From Methanobrevibacter sp. (lineage in GTDB: Archaea; Methanobacteriota; Methanobacteria; Methanobacteriales; Methanobacteriaceae): 64,000 bases of DNA. The stretch's first letter is position 1. Every line of letters begins with the position of its first letter. Shown piece after piece: positions 1 to 9,791 of this stretch. The stretch lies in contig NZ_SUTI01000004.1 of the NCBI RefSeq assembly GCF_015062985.1, positions 71,273-135,272 on the forward strand. The letters run 5' to 3'. The position numbers and the translations under genes were made by a program. The notes under the pieces are model-generated. The model worked only from the letters and a program-made list of their open reading frames with translations, made no database searches and was not told the DNA's origin.

Positions 1-509
1 AACATTGTTGCTGAATTCATGCACATCAATTCTCCGGCCCATTTTGAAATGGCATAATCATTCATCTGGTAAGTCTGGGAAATCGGAACGTTTTCCATTA
101 CATCTTCGCTCATGATTCCTTCATAATCCCCGTATACTTCAGCTGAAGAAAATGAAATCATCCTGAAGTCAAGCTTTTCCTGAAGGCGTATCATATTCTT
201 CAAGCCTATTACGTTGGTTTCCCAGAGGTTTTCATAGTATCCTTCGCCATTCCATCGCCCATATTCCGCAGCAAGATGGTATACATAATCAAACTTGTCG
301 TTGTCATCGAAAATTCTCTCCATCTGGCGATAGTTCCTGACGTCTCCCCTCACATAACCTGAATATTCATCGGAATATAGATCCGCTTCGCCTTCATGAT
401 GCAGCAAGTCTACGGCCAGAACTTCATGGCCCCGTTCCAGGAGTTCATTTACCAGATTAGTGCCTATAAATCCGCTGCCTCCGGTGACCAATATCCTTTG
501 GGTTTCCAT
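1..509 (-). CDS. NAD-dependent sugar epimerase/dehydratase, C-terminus beyond window
   Basis: The minus strand reads open from an ATG at 507-509 to the left edge, giving 169 N-terminal residues of an extended short-chain dehydrogenase. It begins with the Rossmann glycine motif GGSGFIGTN (about residues 10-18), has HLAAEYGRW in the usual nucleotide-sugar epimerase position, an SSAEVYG catalytic-Ser region and a YAISK (YxxxK) active site near residue 155. Such enzymes epimerise or dehydrate UDP- or GDP-sugars in the cytoplasm. The start lies 2 bases after the galU stop, so the two are almost certainly co-transcribed, with GalU making UDP-glucose. The exact substrate (UDP-glucose 4-epimerase, GDP-mannose dehydratase or another) cannot be told without the C-terminal half. 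Confidence 0.85.
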   Translation of the reverse strand, partial: METQRILVTGGSGFIGTNLVNELLERGHEVLAVDLLHHEGEADLYSDEYSGYVRGDVRNYRQMERIFDDNDKFDYVYHLAAEYGRWNGEGYYENLWETNVIGLKNMIRLQEKLDFRMISFSSAEVYGDYEGIMSEDVMENVPISQTYQMNDYAISKWAGELMCMNSATM

Positions 510-511
510 GT

Positions 512-1363
512 TTACTCCACATTAACAAGCTCTTTCATGTATTCAATCAAGGAATCTTTAGATTCAGGATCATCCATTGCAAATTCTATTGAAGTTTTTA
601 ACCATTCCAAACGGTTTCCGATATCGTATGTTTTTCCTTCAAAAGTATTTCCATAAATCGCATCCAGTTTGGACAATGCGTCTGTAAGCTGAATTTCACC
701 GCCGACACCGGGTTCTGTTTCATCAATCTTGTCAAAAATATCAGGTGTTAAGACATAACGTCCCATAATAGCCAGATTAGATGGTGCCTGATGCATCAAT
801 GGCTTTTCAACCAATTTGTCAATTTTGTAAATATTCTTTTCGACCTCAACACCTTTAATGATACCATATCTTTCCACTTTCTCTTTCGGTACCTCTTCAA
901 GGGAAATTGCTGAAGCTCCATACTTATTGAAAACATCAATCAACTGTTTTGTGCAGGGAACAGCTCCTTTGGTAATTGAATCACCAAGCATTACTGCAAA
1001 CGGCTGGTCATTAATATGCTTTTTCGCACAATAAATGGCATCACCAAGACCTTTCTGCTCTTTTTGCCTGACATAACATATATCCGCCAAATCTGTGATT
1101 GCCCTGACCTGCTTTAAACGGTCATCCTTACCAGCACTCTGCAAAGTCTGTTCAAGTTCAAAAGATTTATCGAAATGGTCTTCAATAGACCTTTTATTCC
1201 TACCGGTAACGATTATAATATCATCAATTCCTGAAGCTACCGCCTCTTCAATTACGTATTGAATGGTTGGCTTATCGAATACCGGCAACATTTCCTTAGG
1301 TTGTGCCTTAGTAGCAGGTAAAAATCTTGTTCCAAAACCTGCTGCTGGAATTACAGCTTTCAT
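512..1363 (-). CDS. galU: UTP-glucose-1-phosphate uridylyltransferase
   Basis: A 283-residue nucleotidyltransferase that makes UDP-glucose from glucose-1-phosphate and UTP for cell-surface glycan synthesis. The N-terminus carries the signature GFGTRFLPATKAQPKEMLP (about residues 9-27), followed by VMLGDSI (metal and nucleotide site) and GRYVLTPDIF, all typical of bacterial and archaeal GalU, and the length is normal. The ATG is preceded by GGTGATAAATT, a good ribosome binding site. The following epimerase gene begins 2 bases after the stop, which indicates a nucleotide-sugar operon. Family assignment is secure. The closely related glucose-1-phosphate thymidylyltransferases are the only real alternative, and they usually carry a different N-terminal signature. 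Confidence 0.92.
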   Translation of the reverse strand: MKAVIPAAGFGTRFLPATKAQPKEMLPVFDKPTIQYVIEEAVASGIDDIIIVTGRNKRSIEDHFDKSFELEQTLQSAGKDDRLKQVRAITDLADICYVRQKEQKGLGDAIYCAKKHINDQPFAVMLGDSITKGAVPCTKQLIDVFNKYGASAISLEEVPKEKVERYGIIKGVEVEKNIYKIDKLVEKPLMHQAPSNLAIMGRYVLTPDIFDKIDETEPGVGGEIQLTDALSKLDAIYGNTFEGKTYDIGNRLEWLKTSIEFAMDDPESKDSLIEYMKELVNVE

Positions 1364-1489
1364 AATTTATCACCATATCATTTTATATTAAATATGATTT
1401 TTATTTTAATTATTATAAATATATTAGCCCTTTAAAATTAAAAAATCAGTGAAATAAAGAAAATTAATTAAAAAATAAGTAATTAGTAG

Positions 1490-1573
<84 letters not shown>

Positions 1574-1632
1574 ATAAAACAAAAGTAGTTATCAAAGAAT
1601 ATATTTTTCACATTATATAAAGTTAACTATTT

Positions 1633-2046
1633 TTAGCACAATTTTATGGTAACATCCATGATTTTTTTATTTTTTAAATCTTCAACCAAATTCTCATCAA
1701 GATCCGCTGCCGATTTATTTGCCCTTATCATTAATGTGCGTGAACATGTATAATCGCTTGTTCTGCAGACGATATCAGTCGGATGTGTCAATGTCAAATC
1801 CTCGTGGCCATATCCCACAATTTCATCGTGCCCGTTTTCAGTATCCAGGACAACGAGAATTTTAGTATCTGAATTTGCAATCTTTTCTTTAAACTCCTCA
1901 GGAAAATCCAACATTGACTTGTCCATGTCGACTCCCACAATGCAATCTGCAGTCGGACCAATTTCAACATCCTTTGTAATCTCAAATGTAGACCTGTGAT
2001 GTGAAGTGACATTTTCATGACCCTTTGTCCTAATCTTAAAAATCAT
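1633..2046 (-). CDS. DUF371 family protein
   Basis: A 137-residue protein that I match to the archaeal DUF371 family by its overall pattern: an N-terminal FKIRTKGHENVTSHHRSTFE stretch, then IVGVDMDKS, GYGHEDLTLTHPTDIVCRTS and a C-terminal LKNKKIMDVTIKL. The family is short, cytosolic and of unknown function; its N-terminal His-rich segment is conserved. The gene stands alone between tRNA-Leu and the first adhesin gene. No clear ribosome binding site precedes the ATG, so it may be translated from a short leader. No function is assigned. Confidence 0.75.
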   Translation of the reverse strand: MIFKIRTKGHENVTSHHRSTFEITKDVEIGPTADCIVGVDMDKSMLDFPEEFKEKIANSDTKILVVLDTENGHDEIVGYGHEDLTLTHPTDIVCRTSDYTCSRTLMIRANKSAADLDENLVEDLKNKKIMDVTIKLC

Positions 2047-2214
2047 AATTAATAATTAGTTAAAAAAATTAATATAATTTTTCATTGCATTTACTTTAAT
2101 GAAGGTTCAATTATTTAAAAGGTTTATGATTAAAATATTAAAATTATTGAAAAGAATTATGAAAAAATAATTTTGAGGATAAAAAGCAGATAATTGAAGT
2201 TCTGATATCTACAT

Positions 2215-2276
2215 GAAAAAAATAAAAATAAGGAAAGTTGAATATCTTCGGCGATGTCACGCCTGGTTTTTCAACC
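2215..2276 (-). terminator. Nested hairpin with T-run downstream of first adhesin gene
   Basis: On the minus strand GTTGAA (2270-2275) pairs with TTCAAC (2237-2242) and encloses a second stem GGCG/CGCC (2260-2263 with 2250-2253). It is followed by a T-rich tract at 2215-2235. It lies just after the adhesin stop at 2302 and is the likely terminator or structured 3' end of that mRNA. Confidence 0.55.
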
Positions 2277-2301
2277 CTCCACCTGTGAATTTAATCACAA
2301 A

Positions 2302-5300
2302 TCAGGATTTTACAGTTATCTTATTTGTAACTGTGAATCCATTATATGTTGCCTTAACAGTATATGTGCCCGGCATTAAATCAACATTCAAATAAGCAAA
2401 TCCCTTATCATCAGTTTTGATATTATATGTTTTGCCATCAACTTGCATTTTAACAATTTGACCTGCAGCAGGATTACCATTATCATCAAAGGCACGAACC
2501 TTGTAATAATTGGTGTCATGATAATACTTGGTGACATCCTTATTCACCATCAGATACTTGAAGACAAATATCTTGTTGGTATTAGTTTCTCCTGTAACAG
2601 GATTTTTTGTTGAAATCTTGTAAGATCCTGGGCTGATGTCAATGCTCAATTTGGCAATACCATTAGGCATTGTCTTAACTGTCAATGATTTGTCACCGAT
2701 TGTGAATGTGACCTCTGTATTACCCAGAACCTTTCCGGTTGAATCACTGAATATTGCAAAGTATTGGCTTGCGCTGCCATATAACATATTCAAGTCAATT
2801 CCATCAACAGTTCTTAAAATTGTAATTGAAGCATTTGTTGAAGCGCCATGATATGAATCTGTCTCGTCAAAGGTAATGAATGCAGTATAATCTCCGCTGT
2901 TAAAGTCCAATGAAACTGAAGCCTTACCGTTTTTGTCACTAACTACTTCATAGCTGCTGCCTTTGATTTTGACCTTAATGGTTTCACCAACGATTGGCTT
3001 ACCTTTGACGGTCAATAGGGAAATAACAAGTTTTTCATTTCCTTTGTAATATTTAACAACATCATCTGCAGACAAATCGACATCCAAAAGTGTGTCCTTA
3101 ACTTCAAACTGTCCTTTTGAGATACTTTTTGAGTAATATTTATTGCCTGCATAACTTGCTTCGAATGAATAGTTGCCTTTGGCCATTTTACCGATGACTA
3201 ATGATGCTTCACCATCATCAACATATACATTGTAGGATTTACCTCCAACATTGAGGACTATATAATCTGAAATTCCCAGACCATCGCTTGTTTTTAGCCT
3301 GATGTTGGCCATGACCCTATCATTCAAACCTGCATCATTGATATCCACAATCAATTTGGCTCTTTTTTGGGTAACTTTTAATATGAAAGTTGTGTTAGAC
3401 CCATAATAGTTATTGTCACCGTCATAGACAGCTATTACAGTATATTCTCCGGTTGTCAATGGGGAAATATACCACATTGATCTTGAACCCTCAATTCCTT
3501 TGTATCTTGGAGAATAATATCCATTCATACTGTATAACACTTTTCCGGTAGCGTTTTCACTTAAATTAGCATATATTCTGATGTTTTCATTTAAAACTAC
3601 TTCTTCAGTATATAAAACAATGCTGGATTTCGCTTTAGACACACTGAATGATGTGGAATTGCTTGATGAGGAATAATAATTATCACCCAAATAAGTTGCA
3701 GTGATTTCATGAGAACCCACATCAATTCCTGAAAACTTCCATTTGGCTACCCCTTTACTGATTTTAACATCTTCTGACCTATCTTCCACACTGAATCTAA
3801 CTATTCCAGTTGCATTGCTATTGAGAGTTGCAGTTGCAATTAAGTTTTTGCCATAGACAGCGTTATTTATCTTTAAGATAACATCAGTTGAAAATTCACT
3901 TATGTAAAACGCCGTATTATATGTGAAATTATTGTAATTTTTATTTCCTGCGTAGGTAACAGTCACATCGTACTTGCCTGCACTTTGTTTAGGCAATGTC
4001 AAGCTGCATTGGGAATTTACAATGGTTTTTGAGTACTGTTTGCCGATTACATTGAAAATCACTTTTCCTGTAGCGTCTTCAAGATCTGAAACAGTTATTA
4101 TTGGATTATTTCTGGAAGTCAGATTCATGAAAGTCACATTAGGATTCAAATCAGCTTTCGAAACGACGAATCCGCTTCTGACCACTTTTGAAGTGAAGAA
4201 TTTATTGAGATATGTTGCCTTTACGACATAATTCTTGGCATTCAGGTTAGGCATGATGTAATCAGCCTTGCCGTTGAAAATGTCAACAGTCACATTTAAA
4301 AATCCTGAGATTACGAAGTTGACTTTGCCTGTTATTCCCCTGTCGAAATCGGCTTCTATAATCTCCTCATCGCCATAAATGATGTCATTTGTAGTTAAGT
4401 TAAATACGATATCATTAACAGTCAGAGTATTCTGGATTGTCACCTTATTATAAGTGGAGCTGACTGTATACTTGCCTGTAGGCAGGTTTAAAGTCAAATA
4501 AGCAAAACCGCCGTTATCTGTTTTAATCTTATATTGCTTATCGCCTAATTTGACTGTAACTTCAGCATTTTTAATTGGAACACCGTTTTCTTCCACAATT
4601 CTAACGGCATATTCGAAATCATTATAGTTCCATCCTGTTGCATTCTTACCTATGAAAATGAACTTATCTGCAACACCAATTGTGGTATTCCAGTTGGATT
4701 CCATGTAATAGGCATCACCTTCATAGTAAACGAATATGAGGTTGGATCCCCTGTCAAATTCCACATCGAATTTGGCTTGTCCGTTTGTAAGATTTAAGGC
4801 ATAATGCTTATAGTTAATATAAACTCCGACAACACCTGTACACTCTTTCGGTGTGGTCTTTACTGTTATTGTTCCGTTATAGTCCTTTTCATTCTGTGTG
4901 ATTTTTACGTTTAATCTTGAAGGGGTCTTTAAAACGCTGAAACTGGTGGATGCGTTTGCCGGATAAAACTTGGAGTATCCGTCATAGAGCACGGTAACTG
5001 TGTAGTTTCCAGCTTCCAAGTTGGACAATGTCACATTTGTAGAAACACCATCAAGATAAATTGATTCCGTATGATCATTAATTATTAGTTTCGCTTCACC
5101 CCTTAAATCATCAGGACTGACGTCAACAGTGATTATTGCATCTTCACCTACCATAATATCATTTGCAGTAACATTCATTGAAGAAGCATATCTTGTCACT
5201 TTAAAGATTGAACTTGCATTGGCTGAGCGATATTTGCTTGTTTCGACAAATTCAAGCAAAAGCTCATATTCGCCGCTGTCAAAATTCTTTAAAGGAATTG

Positions 5301-7236
5301 ATGTATCTCCATTGTATAAATTAACAATCTTTTTACGTTCTCCATTGATATATAGAATTGCCTGACCTTGCACGCCTTTAGGAAGTAAAGTAGCGACAGC
5401 AACCCCATTCTCACCTATTTTAATTTCCGGAGTTCTTAAAGACAGTTTAACAGGCAACTTTTTGACTCTGATGTTTTTAGTGTAGAACTCCTTGAAGTAG
5501 TTGCCATTACCCTCATAACTGACATCCAATGAAAATTTGCCAGGATTCAGGTTATTGATTTCAAGGTAAGCATTTCTATTTGATAAATCGAGTTTATAGG
5601 TTTTTTTATCATAAACAACAGAAACAACACCTGTTACGGTACGCTTATCCTCACCAAATACAGTGATATTGATTTTAAGGGTGTCATTGAAAAGGATGTT
5701 GTTATTGGTTACGACCTTAAGATATGTCATTTTCTTACCAACATCTATAACAACCTGTTTTGAAAAGCTTCCTAATGTTACATTCATATAATATTGGCCT
5801 TTATTTTGAGTATAGCTAAATTTATAACTGGTTTTTCCATTTATAAAATCTCTTGTTAATTTTTGACCTGTTGAAGTTTCAAAAGTCACGTCAAGTACAG
5901 GGAACAAGTTAATTTGAGGTATTTGATTTAAATTATCTGACCATGAGACAATAACGCGTGTAAAATCACTGATATTTACTTTTGAGTATTCCGGAGTAAT
6001 TTTCAAAGTCAACCAGGTGTTAATCTTATCATTGTTTACAATGAATCCTGCTTCATAAGGGTTTTCATTAGTTCCCCACCAATTGTTATCCAATGAAATC
6101 GCATCACCTGCGTTGAAGAATACACCACTATAAACTCCGCTGCCCTGGAAGTTATCTATAAATGCATTATAAGTCAAGTTTAAATTTCCGCTGTTGTAAA
6201 TAGTTGAAGAACCTAAGTAACCTTGCTTGTTTTTTTCACAAAAGGCAGTATTGTTCCTGAATATTGACCCTCTAGCAGTAAAATTACCTGAATTATAGAT
6301 TGCGCCATAAATAAATCTGAAATTTGCCTGTTCAATATAGTTATTCTCAACAATTGAATTCAATAAGATGAAGCTTCCTGTATTGTAGATTGCTGATCCT
6401 TTTGTTTCATGTGTTGCATGAGAATTGGAAATCAAGCTGTTTTCCATTACCAATTGCCCATCATTTGCTATTCCTGCACCATAACCGAAATCTATGCTTT
6501 TTGAGCTATTAAATACTGTGTTATTTATTGATGCTTTTCCGTTATTATAGATTGATCCCCCATAAGAGAAAAGACCTGAATCGGATAGTGCAATATTATT
6601 TTCAAAATAAGAATCTGAAATTGTCAAATCACCAAAATTGCTTATTGCACCACCATAAACGTAAGAATTGCCATAAGCTAAGCAGCTGTTAATGAAAGAA
6701 CAGCCCTCCACATTTACAGTTGCTTTTTTTATCTGCAATGCAGCACCATAAACCACACCATCATATGTGTTGGATATTGATGCCGGAGATTTGTAAGAAT
6801 TGATGAATTTTATATTCTTGAATGTGACTTTAACATTATTATCTACAACAAAAAGATAATTCACATTTTTTCCATCAATAACGGTATTCTCGCCACCCAC
6901 AAAACTAATTGATTTCTTTATGGTTATTTTGGTATTTTTTGAACCTGAATAAACACCATCAGATAGATAAATCGTATCGCCGTTCTTGGCTTTTGAATAT
7001 GCACTTGAAATAGTCTTGAGTGATGAATCTTCAGAATACCCATTATTTGAATCAACACCATTTATATTGTCAACATAAATGGAACTTTGAGTTTCCGTTA
7101 AAACATTTCCATAATTCCCATCATCCAAAGACAGAACATCTGTCTGATTATCATCCACATCACTAGCATTGACCGCAGTTAATGTAAACAATATCATGAC
7201 AATGGAAATCATTAGAATAATCCTATTATATTTCAA
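2302..7236 (-). CDS. Adhesin-like protein 1: beta-helix head plus Ig-like repeat stalk
   Basis: A 1644-residue secreted protein. Residues 1-25 form a signal peptide (charged MKYNR, then a hydrophobic core ending AVNAS). Residues about 50-400 are a right-handed parallel beta-helix, opening with IYVDNINGVDSNNGYSEDSS and rich in repeated GGAISN, YNNG and FENN-type turns, closing at NNWWGTNENP. Then come roughly a dozen 85-90 residue Ig-like domains with the recurrent SYEGN/TYAGN-Y signature. The last one (about 1565-1644, TKYYHDTNYYKV onward) resembles the carboxypeptidase-regulatory/transthyretin-like form frequent in methanogen surface proteins. No C-terminal membrane helix, sortase-like motif or pseudomurein-binding repeat is visible, so anchoring is unexplained. 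The start is TTG, 7 bases after GAGGT. The ligand is unknown; adhesion is inferred from architecture. Confidence 0.85.
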   Translation of the reverse strand: MKYNRIILMISIVMILFTLTAVNASDVDDNQTDVLSLDDGNYGNVLTETQSSIYVDNINGVDSNNGYSEDSSLKTISSAYSKAKNGDTIYLSDGVYSGSKNTKITIKKSISFVGGENTVIDGKNVNYLFVVDNNVKVTFKNIKFINSYKSPASISNTYDGVVYGAALQIKKATVNVEGCSFINSCLAYGNSYVYGGAISNFGDLTISDSYFENNIALSDSGLFSYGGSIYNNGKASINNTVFNSSKSIDFGYGAGIANDGQLVMENSLISNSHATHETKGSAIYNTGSFILLNSIVENNYIEQANFRFIYGAIYNSGNFTARGSIFRNNTAFCEKNKQGYLGSSTIYNSGNLNLTYNAFIDNFQGSGVYSGVFFNAGDAISLDNNWWGTNENPYEAGFIVNNDKINTWLTLKITPEYSKVNISDFTRVIVSWSDNLNQIPQINLFPVLDVTFETSTGQKLTRDFINGKTSYKFSYTQNKGQYYMNVTLGSFSKQVVIDVGKKMTYLKVVTNNNILFNDTLKINITVFGEDKRTVTGVVSVVYDKKTYKLDLSNRNAYLEINNLNPGKFSLDVSYEGNGNYFKEFYTKNIRVKKLPVKLSLRTPEIKIGENGVAVATLLPKGVQGQAILYINGERKKIVNLYNGDTSIPLKNFDSGEYELLLEFVETSKYRSANASSIFKVTRYASSMNVTANDIMVGEDAIITVDVSPDDLRGEAKLIINDHTESIYLDGVSTNVTLSNLEAGNYTVTVLYDGYSKFYPANASTSFSVLKTPSRLNVKITQNEKDYNGTITVKTTPKECTGVVGVYINYKHYALNLTNGQAKFDVEFDRGSNLIFVYYEGDAYYMESNWNTTIGVADKFIFIGKNATGWNYNDFEYAVRIVEENGVPIKNAEVTVKLGDKQYKIKTDNGGFAYLTLNLPTGKYTVSSTYNKVTIQNTLTVNDIVFNLTTNDIIYGDEEIIEADFDRGITGKVNFVISGFLNVTVDIFNGKADYIMPNLNAKNYVVKATYLNKFFTSKVVRSGFVVSKADLNPNVTFMNLTSRNNPIITVSDLEDATGKVIFNVIGKQYSKTIVNSQCSLTLPKQSAGKYDVTVTYAGNKNYNNFTYNTAFYISEFSTDVILKINNAVYGKNLIATATLNSNATGIVRFSVEDRSEDVKISKGVAKWKFSGIDVGSHEITATYLGDNYYSSSSNSTSFSVSKAKSSIVLYTEEVVLNENIRIYANLSENATGKVLYSMNGYYSPRYKGIEGSRSMWYISPLTTGEYTVIAVYDGDNNYYGSNTTFILKVTQKRAKLIVDINDAGLNDRVMANIRLKTSDGLGISDYIVLNVGGKSYNVYVDDGEASLVIGKMAKGNYSFEASYAGNKYYSKSISKGQFEVKDTLLDVDLSADDVVKYYKGNEKLVISLLTVKGKPIVGETIKVKIKGSSYEVVSDKNGKASVSLDFNSGDYTAFITFDETDSYHGASTNASITILRTVDGIDLNMLYGSASQYFAIFSDSTGKVLGNTEVTFTIGDKSLTVKTMPNGIAKLSIDISPGSYKISTKNPVTGETNTNKIFVFKYLMVNKDVTKYYHDTNYYKVRAFDDNGNPAAGQIVKMQVDGKTYNIKTDDKGFAYLNVDLMPGTYTVKATYNGFTVTNKITVKS

Positions 7237-7330
7237 ATTAAATACCTCTATACTAATTTTTTGTCGCCAATATGATTAGTTTTGAAAAATATAATATATA
7301 AAAATATCTGAAAAATAGGATAAAAATAGA

Positions 7331-7360
7331 AAAAAAGGAAAATTAGTCTGAGACTAATTT
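7331..7360 (-). terminator. Hairpin/T-run terminator of adhesin 2
   Basis: A perfect 9-bp inverted repeat, AAATTAGTC and GACTAATTT around TGA (7340-7360), overlaps the stop codon and on the minus strand runs straight into a T-rich tract. It is a strong intrinsic-type terminator for the gene ending at 7359. Confidence 0.7.
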
Positions 7361-9581
7361 AATTTAAATTTGATTTCTTACGCCTAATTCCAATAAACAA
7401 CAGAATCATGATAGGAATGATGAAAAATACTGATGGGATAAACTTATCAATCTCATTTTTTTCATCTATTTCGTAAACTTTTTTGCTAACACTTGCTGAA
7501 TCTCCAGCTTGCGGTGAATCTAAACTTCTTGCAGATTTAGATTGGCTTGCAAGACCTTCTTCTCCTTCAGATGAAGGGGTTACATCAGATTCATTAGTAT
7601 ATTCGTATCTGGTAGCCTGCCCATTATAGGAGGTAGTGTTTACTTCACCGTCCTCAGTATTGGAATTGATATAATTGAGCAATACATCTTTTAATGATGT
7701 GTAACGGGAATTGGATGAATTTCCAGAAGAAGAGCCTTTACCGTCTCCAGAACCTTTTGAATTATCACCATTACCATTGGAATTGCCATTAACAGGATTC
7801 CACCATTGGTCATCTCCGTCTTCTCCACCATATTTATCGGAAGTTCCCGGAATTAACGGGTTGAATGAATATGGATTATTGTTCTTTTCGCCAGATATTT
7901 TGCTACCGTCAACCTTATTTGAGAGATCCTTTTCATTTTCAGGATTATAATTGAAAATGTTTCCATTATCGACATTGTTTTGAAGAGATGCAAAATAGTC
8001 AAATGCCTTCATTACTCTGTTGTTGAAAAATTCCATATTCCTATGTTGGGAAATGTCTCCATATTTATATCCGCTTTTGGTTGGATCCACATTTGGATTA
8101 TAGGAGACCAACAAGTTATTGAAAATTTTTGAATCGACAGAGCTTAACAAGTTTACTGAATAATAACCATCGCTGAATATTGTATTGTTCTGGATATCAT
8201 ACTTATGATCACCGGATGTACTTTGGCGATAACTAATTCCAAATAAATTGTCATCAACTGTAACAGCACCGACGCTGTGCACTTCTATTGTGTTATTGTA
8301 AATTACAGAATTGGAATCCTGTGATTCAATTCCTGCCACCAATGCCCATTCATGAGCACCTGCCAGACCTGTAACATTAATAACATTTTCTGTAATGGAT
8401 AATGAAGTTGACCCATAGAAATTTTGAGAATAAATTCCTATGTTAGGTCCGTTTGAAAATGAATATAAATCATTTTTAGTCACATTTACATCAGAAATAG
8501 GACCTGTAATCTGAATAGGATATGCAGTACCCGCAGCAAGCTTACCTCCAGTTGTAATGATTGTGATATTATTTCCAATTACGGTCAAATTATTTAAGTC
8601 GTAAATATCTAACCCATAGAGATAATTATCAACACCCGGATATGTCAAAAAGTCAGACATGAATATGGAATTATTTGCAATTAATCCATAATCTGATTTT
8701 GAAATCAACATACAATCCAGAGAAGGATATTTTGTATCTGGTCTTTTATTAACCTCTGAAAATAAGGTATTTCCTATAAATGACAAATTATGTGAATTTT
8801 CAATACCTACGGTCAATACTAAATCAGATGCCAATTCAGCCCCATTTGGACCAAATATAATATCTTTTAGAGGTAATGCTGAACTGATAGTATTGTTCTC
8901 AATTAAAGCATTATTAGAATTAGATAATTTAACTGCACAATTATAAACGTTCACATCATTGTTATGACCTTCAAAGTTTACTTTGGAGTTAATTAATCTA
9001 AGATTTCTAATTGGTTTATTGGAAGTTCCTTCGGCTAAAATACCATACGCTTCTACATTTGTTGGTACGATATAATTAATATCAAGATTTATCAGATTTG
9101 CATTATCGGAATAAACCAATACTCCAGCACCATCATTATTATCAAATTCACTGTCCAAATCCATAGTCAAATCTTTTAAAGTAATATTATTCGCATCCAA
9201 TTCAAATACTGTATTTCTCAATGTGTATCCAGTTCCACTGATGACAACATTGCTGGCATTAATATTCAATTTGCCCAAGTTTTCAAAATCTTCTGTGATA
9301 ATGAATGTCTTATTTGAATGATAAACAGGTAAAACACCATCCACAAAATAATCATCAATATTTTGAGAATTGATGTAAACTGTTTCATTAGCAATCAAAT
9401 CTGGAACATCAGGAACTTCTACATCAAAAACACCAGCCAATTTGGATTCATTTGCTATGGATAACTTTTCTTTAGTGATATTGTTTGAATTTTCATTTAA
9501 ATCAACTGCCGAAACAGAAGAAATCAAACATAAACTGATAACTATGATCAATCCCAATATCAATTTTCGATTTAGCCTTAT
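7359..9581 (-). CDS. Adhesin-like protein 2: single beta-helix module with C-terminal membrane anchor
   Basis: A 740-residue surface protein. It has a signal peptide, one parallel beta-helix module (about residues 60-540, with many NN-rich rungs such as IENNTIS), a low-complexity Gly/Ser/Asn linker (GNSNGNGDNSKGSGDGKG and on), a hydrophilic Ser-rich region, and a C-terminal helix FIPSVFFIIPIMILLFIGI followed by RRKKSNLN, a classic stop-transfer anchor. The module resembles those repeated in the next gene. Start choice: the first standard codon is TTG at 9563, which removes the positive n-region of the signal peptide and lies 23 bases from the ribosome binding site. GGAGGTG is instead ideally spaced from an ATA at 9579-9581, giving MRLNRKLILGLI. 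I prefer this ATA start; 9563 is the conservative alternative. Confidence 0.82.
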   Translation of the reverse strand: MRLNRKLILGLIIVISLCLISSVSAVDLNENSNNITKEKLSIANESKLAGVFDVEVPDVPDLIANETVYINSQNIDDYFVDGVLPVYHSNKTFIITEDFENLGKLNINASNVVISGTGYTLRNTVFELDANNITLKDLTMDLDSEFDNNDGAGVLVYSDNANLINLDINYIVPTNVEAYGILAEGTSNKPIRNLRLINSKVNFEGHNNDVNVYNCAVKLSNSNNALIENNTISSALPLKDIIFGPNGAELASDLVLTVGIENSHNLSFIGNTLFSEVNKRPDTKYPSLDCMLISKSDYGLIANNSIFMSDFLTYPGVDNYLYGLDIYDLNNLTVIGNNITIITTGGKLAAGTAYPIQITGPISDVNVTKNDLYSFSNGPNIGIYSQNFYGSTSLSITENVINVTGLAGAHEWALVAGIESQDSNSVIYNNTIEVHSVGAVTVDDNLFGISYRQSTSGDHKYDIQNNTIFSDGYYSVNLLSSVDSKIFNNLLVSYNPNVDPTKSGYKYGDISQHRNMEFFNNRVMKAFDYFASLQNNVDNGNIFNYNPENEKDLSNKVDGSKISGEKNNNPYSFNPLIPGTSDKYGGEDGDDQWWNPVNGNSNGNGDNSKGSGDGKGSSSGNSSNSRYTSLKDVLLNYINSNTEDGEVNTTSYNGQATRYEYTNESDVTPSSEGEEGLASQSKSARSLDSPQAGDSASVSKKVYEIDEKNEIDKFIPSVFFIIPIMILLFIGIRRKKSNLN

Positions 9582-9670
9582 ATTTTCACCTCCATTAAAA
9601 GTGATTATCTTTAGATAATTAAAAAATACATTTTATCAAATATAATTTAAAAATCGTTTAAAGATAGTAG

Positions 9671-9700
9671 ATTATATATAAAAAATAGTTTATAAAGTTT
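9671..9700 (-). promoter_or_regulatory. Candidate promoter of adhesin 2
   Basis: On the minus strand an AACTTTATAAA element and a TTTTTATATATAAT element lie about 90-120 bases upstream of the start, giving two possible TATA boxes. They imply a leader of roughly 65-95 nt. Assignment rests on composition and position only. Confidence 0.35.
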
Positions 9701-9724
9701 TCATTAATTTTTTATAAAATATTA

Positions 9725-9771
9725 TTGAAAAAAAAGAAAATCATAATAAAAGAGTGAAATACCCTTTTATT
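9725..9771 (-). terminator. Hairpin/T-run terminator of adhesin 3
   Basis: In minus-strand RNA AAUAAAAGGG pairs with CUCUUUUAUU through ten pairs including one G-U, with a 7-base loop (9745-9771), followed by a U-rich run. On the plus strand the same position would be an A-C mismatch, which supports function on the minus strand after the stop at 9792. Confidence 0.7.
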
Positions 9772-9791
9772 ATTTTAAATTATTTTTGTGT